A stretch of DNA of 10,037 bases, taken from contig CANFLP010000068.1 in the NCBI GenBank assembly GCA_947447835.1, positions 1 through 10,037 of the forward strand, read 5' to 3'. Of the stretch, positions 5,724 to 10,037 are shown in pieces (position 1 is the stretch's first letter; each line of letters opens with the position of its first letter). A program made the translations under genes and the position numbers. Under the pieces are notes generated by a model, which worked only from the letters and a program-made list of their open reading frames with translations, did not search any database and was not told the DNA's origin. Origin of the DNA: Bacteroidota bacterium (GTDB lineage Bacteria; Bacteroidota; Bacteroidia; Chitinophagales; Chitinophagaceae).

Positions 5724-8201
5724 ATGCAAGTTTTAAAATTTGGAGGAAGTTCAGTAGGAAGTGCCGAAGCTATATCAAAGGTAGTAGCCATTGTTGCGGA
5801 GTCAATTAAAAAAGAGCCAACCATAGTAGTAGTATCTGCAATGAGTGGTGTCACGGATCAATTATTAATGTTGGCGCAGAGTGCATCACAAGGAAACGAA
5901 GCATACAAAACCATTATTCAAAATATTGAACAAAAGCATTTGGATGCAGTACGTGCATTGTTACCAATACAAGCGCAGTCGGCAACCTTAAGCATGGTGA
6001 AGCAAATTATTAATGAATTAGAATCAAACTGCGAAGGACTATTCATGTTAAAAGAGTTGTCTAACAGAATGCAGGATAGATTGGTGAGCTTTGGTGAAAT
6101 TCTTTCATCAAAAATTATTGCAGCAACATTTGCATCAAAAGGAATTAATCAACAATGGGTGGATTCAAGATTGTTAATTAAAACCAATTCTAATTATTTA
6201 AATGCAGTTGTAGATAAGGACTTAACAAATAAAACAATTCAAACTTATTTTGCAAATGCAGAAAATAATAAGTTTGATTTATATATGGCACCAGGATTTA
6301 TAGCATCGGATGCCGAGGGAAATACAACTACATTAGGAAGAGGTGGTTCCGATTATACAGGAGCCATTTATGCAGCAGCGGTAAAAGCAAGTGCATTAGA
6401 AATTTGGACCGATGTAAGTGGAATGATGACAGCCGATCCGCGTATGGTACAAAATGCAAAAGAGATTCCACAAATATCTTACCAAGAGGCAATGGAGTTA
6501 TCACACTTTGGTGCCAAGGTAATTTATCCTCCAACAATTCAACCGGTAATGTATCAAAACATACCTGTGTGGATTAAGAATACATTTGAACCCAATCATC
6601 CTGGAACATTAATTAAAAACGAATCCCCAAGCGATACTAATTTTATCAGAGGTATCTCAAGCATAAAAGACATATGCTTATTAAGTTTGGAAGGAAGCGG
6701 TATGGTGGGTATCCCAGGATTTTCAAAAAGACTATTTGACGCTTTAGCTAAAAAGCAAATCAATATTATATTAATCACACAAAGTTCATCAGAGCATTCC
6801 ATTTGTGTGGGCGTAAATGCAAACGATGCACACCAAGCTAAACAGGCGGTGGACACAGAGTTTGAGCAAGAAATCAATACACAAAAAGTAGAGCCGCTTA
6901 TAGTAGAAAAGGAAGTAGCGATATTGGCCTTGGTAGGAGAACAAATGAAAAACCATCCTGGTGTAAGTGGAAAAATGTTTGGTGTATTAGGACGAAATGG
7001 TATTAATGTAAGAGCTATTGCACAAGGATCTTCGGAAAAAAACATCACCGCAGTTATTGCAAGCTCAGATGTTAAAAAAGCCATTAACGTATTGCATGAG
7101 GAGTTTTTTGAAACTTCTTACAAACAAGTCAACGTATATGTAGCCGGAGCTGGAAATGTAGGTGGAAAATTAATTGCACAAATACAACAACAGGTAGCGT
7201 ATTTAAAAAAGTCATTGCGTTTGCAAATTAATATAGTGGGTATTGCGAATAGCAAGCGACAATTAATCAATGTAGATGGGATAGATTTAACTACATGGAA
7301 AGAACAATTGGCTGCTGCACCAGCAGGAGGCATTGAGGAATATGTAGCAGCAATCGAAGAAAATAATTTACGCAATAGTATTTTTGTAGATGTCACAGCG
7401 CATGAAAATGTTGCTAATGTATATGCACAATTATTAGAGAAGGCAGTGTCTGTCGTAGCATGTAATAAAATTGCATGTTCGTCACCGTATGAAAATTATG
7501 CAAAATTAAAAAGCTTAGCACGTGAGTTTCATGCATCCTTCCTTTTCGAAACCAATGTAGGAGCCAGTTTACCTATTATTGGCACCCTAAATGATTTAAT
7601 CCGAAGTGGAGATAGCATTAATAAAATTGAAGCAGTTTTATCGGGTACCTTAAATTTTGTATTTAATAATTACGCGGGAGGAACTGACGGAAAAACATTC
7701 TCTGCTGTAGTAAGAGAAGCGCAGGTACAAGGATTCACTGAACCTGATCCTAGATTGGATTTAGGCGGTACCGATGTAATGCGTAAAATAATGATACTAG
7801 CACGTGAGGCAGGAACAAGGTTAGAAATGAGTGATATCGTGAATGAAGGATTTTTACCAGCAAGTTGTTTTAACGGATCGGTAGAAGATTTTTATGTAGA
7901 GATGGAAAAACAAGAAGCGCATTTCAAAAAACTATATGAAGCAGCTGCAGCTGAAGGATGCAAATTAAAATTTGTAGCTAAGTTTGAAAATGACGGCAAT
8001 GGAAAAACAACAGCGAAGGTAGGATTGCAACATATACAACCAAGCTCCGATTTTTATCATTTATATGGAAAAGACAATTTAGTGTTGTTTTATAGTATGC
8101 GTTATCCTGAATTGCCATTGGTGATTAAGGGTGCTGGTGCAGGAGCCGATGTAACAGCATCGGGTGTATTTGCAGATATTATAAGAGCAGCAAGAGTTTA
8201 A
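5724..8201 (+). CDS. thrA: Bifunctional aspartokinase / homoserine dehydrogenase
   Basis: Performs the first and third steps of threonine synthesis: phosphorylation of aspartate and NAD(P)H reduction of aspartate semialdehyde to homoserine. The aspartokinase domain spans about 1-295, with KFGGSSVG (5-12), the SFGEILSS segment (122-129) and GRGGSDYTG (205-213). Two ACT domains follow (about 314-385 and 395-465), each with the family core: ITQSSSEHSI (351-360) and IAQGSSEKNITAV (432-444). The homoserine dehydrogenase domain starts near 468, with the dinucleotide loop AGAGNVGG (474-481), Lys582 in CNKIA, GTLNFV (641-646) and EPDPRLDLGGTDVMRK (673-688), including catalytic candidates Asp684 and Lys688. 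The length of 825 is close to E. coli ThrA (820). Threonine feedback through the ACT domains is expected. Variants compared with E. coli are Leu678 (Asp in EPDPRDDL) and Ala808 (Asn in GAGNDVTA). No leader peptide precedes it. Confidence 0.97.
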   Translation: MQVLKFGGSSVGSAEAISKVVAIVAESIKKEPTIVVVSAMSGVTDQLLMLAQSASQGNEAYKTIIQNIEQKHLDAVRALLPIQAQSATLSMVKQIINELESNCEGLFMLKELSNRMQDRLVSFGEILSSKIIAATFASKGINQQWVDSRLLIKTNSNYLNAVVDKDLTNKTIQTYFANAENNKFDLYMAPGFIASDAEGNTTTLGRGGSDYTGAIYAAAVKASALEIWTDVSGMMTADPRMVQNAKEIPQISYQEAMELSHFGAKVIYPPTIQPVMYQNIPVWIKNTFEPNHPGTLIKNESPSDTNFIRGISSIKDICLLSLEGSGMVGIPGFSKRLFDALAKKQINIILITQSSSEHSICVGVNANDAHQAKQAVDTEFEQEINTQKVEPLIVEKEVAILALVGEQMKNHPGVSGKMFGVLGRNGINVRAIAQGSSEKNITAVIASSDVKKAINVLHEEFFETSYKQVNVYVAGAGNVGGKLIAQIQQQVAYLKKSLRLQINIVGIANSKRQLINVDGIDLTTWKEQLAAAPAGGIEEYVAAIEENNLRNSIFVDVTAHENVANVYAQLLEKAVSVVACNKIACSSPYENYAKLKSLAREFHASFLFETNVGASLPIIGTLNDLIRSGDSINKIEAVLSGTLNFVFNNYAGGTDGKTFSAVVREAQVQGFTEPDPRLDLGGTDVMRKIMILAREAGTRLEMSDIVNEGFLPASCFNGSVEDFYVEMEKQEAHFKKLYEAAAAEGCKLKFVAKFENDGNGKTTAKVGLQHIQPSSDFYHLYGKDNLVLFYSMRYPELPLVIKGAGAGADVTASGVFADIIRAARV

Positions 8202-8227
8202 TAGCAAAAAATAAATAATAGTAAACA

Positions 8228-9256
8228 ATGGTTCCTTTAAATCAATGGATTAAAATAAAAGCCCCAGCTACCGTAGCCAATATGGTATGCGGATTTGATA
8301 TATTGGGCTTTGCTGTGAACAATCCGTATGATGAAATGGAAATGCGTTTGGTAAACCGCGCAGCGGGACAAGCATCCATTACTATTATTAATATTGACGA
8401 TTATAATTTACCAACCGATCCCGAGAAGAATGTGGCAGGAGCAGCATTGTTAGCGTTGATTGAGGAGTACACAGCAAATAGTATTATAGAAAAATCATTA
8501 GCAAGTGAAAGCGCGTCAAGTAATCAGACTTCTGGAAATAATAACCTAGTCGATTTTTCAACAATCGGATTTGAAGTAAAAATAAATAAGTTAATCAAGC
8601 CAGGCAGTGGCGTGGGTTCAAGTGCAGCAAGTAGTGCGGGTGCAGTAGTGGGTGCTAATTATTTATTGGGTAATCCATTTTCAAAAGATGACCTAGTACG
8701 CTTTGCAATGAATGGCGAAAAAGTTGCATCGGGTGTAAAGCATGCCGATAATATTGCACCTTGTATACATGGTGGGGTAACATTAGTAAGATCTATTTTC
8801 CCACTAGAAATTGTAGCGTTGCCTTCTCCTACTTTATTTGTAACCATAGTGCATCCACAAATTGAAGTAAGAACGGCAGATGCGCGCAGTATCTTAAAAC
8901 AAAATGTACAATTAAAAGACGCAATTAAGCAGTGGGGCAATATTGCAGGTTTGGTTGCAGGTTTAATGAAAGGAGATTATGATTTAATAGGAAGATCCTT
9001 AGAAGACGTGATTATAGAACCAGTTCGATCTATTTTAATACCAGGCTTTGACGAATTAAAAAAAGCATGTAAAGCGGCAGGGGCATTGGGTGGCGGTATT
9101 TCAGGATCAGGCCCGTCTATCTTTTTTTTAAGTAAGGAAAAAGAAACCGCATTGGCGGTAGAAAAAGAAATGAATACATTATATGATGGCTTGGGATTGG
9201 CGCATCACACTTATGTGACAACCATAAATCAAGAAGGTGTAACAATCGAAAAATAA
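8228..9256 (+). CDS. thrB: Homoserine kinase (GHMP family)
   Basis: Phosphorylates homoserine to O-phosphohomoserine with ATP, supplying ThrC. The three GHMP-kinase motifs are in order: IKAPATVANMVCGFDILGF (10-28), the ATP-binding loop KPGSGVGSSAASSAGAV (124-140) and GALGGGISGSGPSIFFL (285-301). The protein is 342 residues, longer than the usual 300-310. The excess is mainly a Ser/Asn-rich, low-complexity stretch at about 85-111, between the substrate-side N-terminal region and the strand that leads to the ATP loop, probably a surface loop. I chose ATG at 8228 because no other in-frame start lies before the first motif; it adds only about nine residues ahead of the conserved core. It sits 26 bases after thrA, and thrC follows by 6 bases, as expected for a thrABC operon. 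Confidence 0.95.
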   Translation: MVPLNQWIKIKAPATVANMVCGFDILGFAVNNPYDEMEMRLVNRAAGQASITIINIDDYNLPTDPEKNVAGAALLALIEEYTANSIIEKSLASESASSNQTSGNNNLVDFSTIGFEVKINKLIKPGSGVGSSAASSAGAVVGANYLLGNPFSKDDLVRFAMNGEKVASGVKHADNIAPCIHGGVTLVRSIFPLEIVALPSPTLFVTIVHPQIEVRTADARSILKQNVQLKDAIKQWGNIAGLVAGLMKGDYDLIGRSLEDVIIEPVRSILIPGFDELKKACKAAGALGGGISGSGPSIFFLSKEKETALAVEKEMNTLYDGLGLAHHTYVTTINQEGVTIEK

Positions 9257-9262
9257 GTTGAG

Positions 9263-10037
9263 ATGCAATATTATAGTTTAGGAAAGCAATCACCGAATGT
9301 AGATTTTAAAACTGCTGCCATCACAGGGCAGGCGCCAGACAAGGGATTGTATTTTCCAACAGAGATACCAAAGTTTACCGCCGAACAAATAGAAAGATTC
9401 AAAACCTTAGATAAAGCCAGCTTGGCTTTTGAAGTAATGAAACCTTATGTGGGTGGCATGATTGACGATGCATCTTTACAACAAATATGTGCAGAGACTA
9501 TTCAATTTGATTTTCCCTTAGTTCCGATAACAGAAACTATTTCTTCATTAGAATTATTCCATGGCCCAACATTGGCGTTTAAGGATGTGGGCGCAAGATT
9601 TATGAGTAGATGTTTGGGGTATTTTTCTAAAAAAACGCGCGCTGAAAAACCAAGTACAGTATTGGTAGCAACCAGTGGAGACACAGGTGGCGCAGTAGCC
9701 AATGGGTTTTTAGGCGTTGAGGGAGTTAATGTAATTATCTTATATCCAAAAGGAAAAGTAAGCCCAATACAAGAATTACAATTAACTACTTGCGGAAAAA
9801 ATATTACAGCATTAGAAGTAGAAGGAAGTTTTGACGATTGCCAAGCCATTGTGAAAGATGCATTTATGGATGCGGAATTAAACGCGGTTTATAATTTAAC
9901 ATCAGCTAATTCAATTAACGTAGCGCGTTGGTTACCACAACAATTGTATTACTTTTTTGCATGGCAACAGTGGGTTGCAAAATATGGCGACAAAGTACCA
10001 ATGCATATTGTAGTGCCAAGTGGCAACTTTGGAAATA
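9263..10037 (+). CDS. thrC: Threonine synthase, N-terminal part (3' end outside window)
   Basis: PLP enzyme converting O-phosphohomoserine to threonine. The frame is open from ATG 9263 to the window edge (258 complete codons plus one base), about 60 percent of the usual 430 residues. It opens with MQYYSL, a common start of this family. The N-terminal region up to about 90 precedes the PLP lysine Lys107 in HGPTLAFKDVGARF (100-113). TSGDTGGAVANGF (137-149), YPKGKVSPIQELQL (161-174), SANSINVARWLPQ (214-226) and VPSGNFGN (251-258) are all characteristic of threonine synthase and distinguish it from the related dehydratase IlvA. It starts 6 bases after the thrB stop, so translation is probably coupled. 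No frameshift or stop is visible in the part present. Confidence 0.96.
   Translation, partial: MQYYSLGKQSPNVDFKTAAITGQAPDKGLYFPTEIPKFTAEQIERFKTLDKASLAFEVMKPYVGGMIDDASLQQICAETIQFDFPLVPITETISSLELFHGPTLAFKDVGARFMSRCLGYFSKKTRAEKPSTVLVATSGDTGGAVANGFLGVEGVNVIILYPKGKVSPIQELQLTTCGKNITALEVEGSFDDCQAIVKDAFMDAELNAVYNLTSANSINVARWLPQQLYYFFAWQQWVAKYGDKVPMHIVVPSGNFGN

Larger units (their letters stand above)
1..10037 (+). other. Probable single ilvDBNCA-thrABC transcription unit
   Basis: All eight genes run in the same direction with gaps of 9, 105, 89, 5, 42, 26 and 6 bases. I see no intrinsic terminator (hairpin plus T-run) and no recognisable Bacteroidota promoter in any gap, so one transcript starting upstream of ilvD and ending past thrC is the simplest reading. 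Any attenuator or operator would lie outside the window. Internal promoters in the 105- or 89-base gaps cannot be excluded by eye. Confidence 0.7.

Noticed and set aside
6596..7084. 162-codon open frame on the minus strand opposite thrA
   Set aside because: It is antisense to the ACT domains of thrA, which are clearly coding; no recognisable motif or separate start context.
7942..7953. 12-base perfect palindrome CAGCTGCAGCTG in thrA
   Set aside because: It falls within codons for an Ala-rich stretch of the ThrA protein (EAAAAEG) and is explained by alternating GCA/GCT alanine codons; no operator context.
9502..9849. 115-codon open frame on the minus strand near the right edge
   Set aside because: The plus strand here encodes the conserved PLP-lysine and TSGDTGGAVANGF blocks of thrC; the minus frame is a shadow.

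Overview
The window is one uninterrupted plus-strand run of eight amino-acid biosynthesis genes: ilvD (3' half only), ilvB, ilvN, ilvC, ilvA, thrA, thrB and thrC (5' part only). Together they cover aspartate-family phosphorylation, homoserine, threonine, and then threonine to the last-but-one step of isoleucine. The same ilvBNCD enzymes also make valine. The DNA is A+T-rich, starts lack recognisable Shine-Dalgarno sequences and sit behind A-rich leaders, and the protein variants (bifunctional ThrA, 351-residue Ilv5-like IlvC, 200-residue IlvN) resemble those of Bacteroidota. A Chitinophagaceae/Sphingobacteria-type member is my best guess. That placement is inference from protein character and start contexts, not from a marker gene.

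Layout. 1-841 is the C-terminal half of dihydroxy-acid dehydratase. 851-2548 and 2654-3256 are the large and small subunits of acetohydroxyacid synthase, separated by a 105-base spacer holding three adjacent potential hairpins. 3346-4401 is ketol-acid reductoisomerase, preceded by an 89-base spacer with 66 consecutive bases lacking G. 4407-5681 is biosynthetic threonine ammonia-lyase. 5724-8201 is a fused aspartokinase/homoserine dehydrogenase, preceded by a 42-base spacer with one hairpin. 8228-9256 is homoserine kinase. 9263 to the end is threonine synthase, cut by the window edge. There is no gene-free stretch above 300 bases, and I see no RNA gene, mobile element, CRISPR array or gene on the minus strand.

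How the genes work together. ThrA, ThrB and ThrC turn aspartate (with an Asd enzyme encoded elsewhere) into threonine. IlvA deaminates threonine to 2-oxobutyrate. IlvBN, IlvC and IlvD carry 2-oxobutyrate or pyruvate on toward isoleucine or valine. Short gaps (5-42 bases at most junctions) suggest one transcript. The ilv half is arranged in reverse reaction order and the thr half in forward reaction order, meeting at ilvA-thrA.

The coding content is well-known primary metabolism, and I do not see an undescribed protein system. The most interesting material is non-coding: the structured ilvB-ilvN spacer, which contains two mutually exclusive hairpins, one of which overlaps the ilvB stop codon. 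The G-less leader and distinct codon choice of ilvC are the next most interesting.
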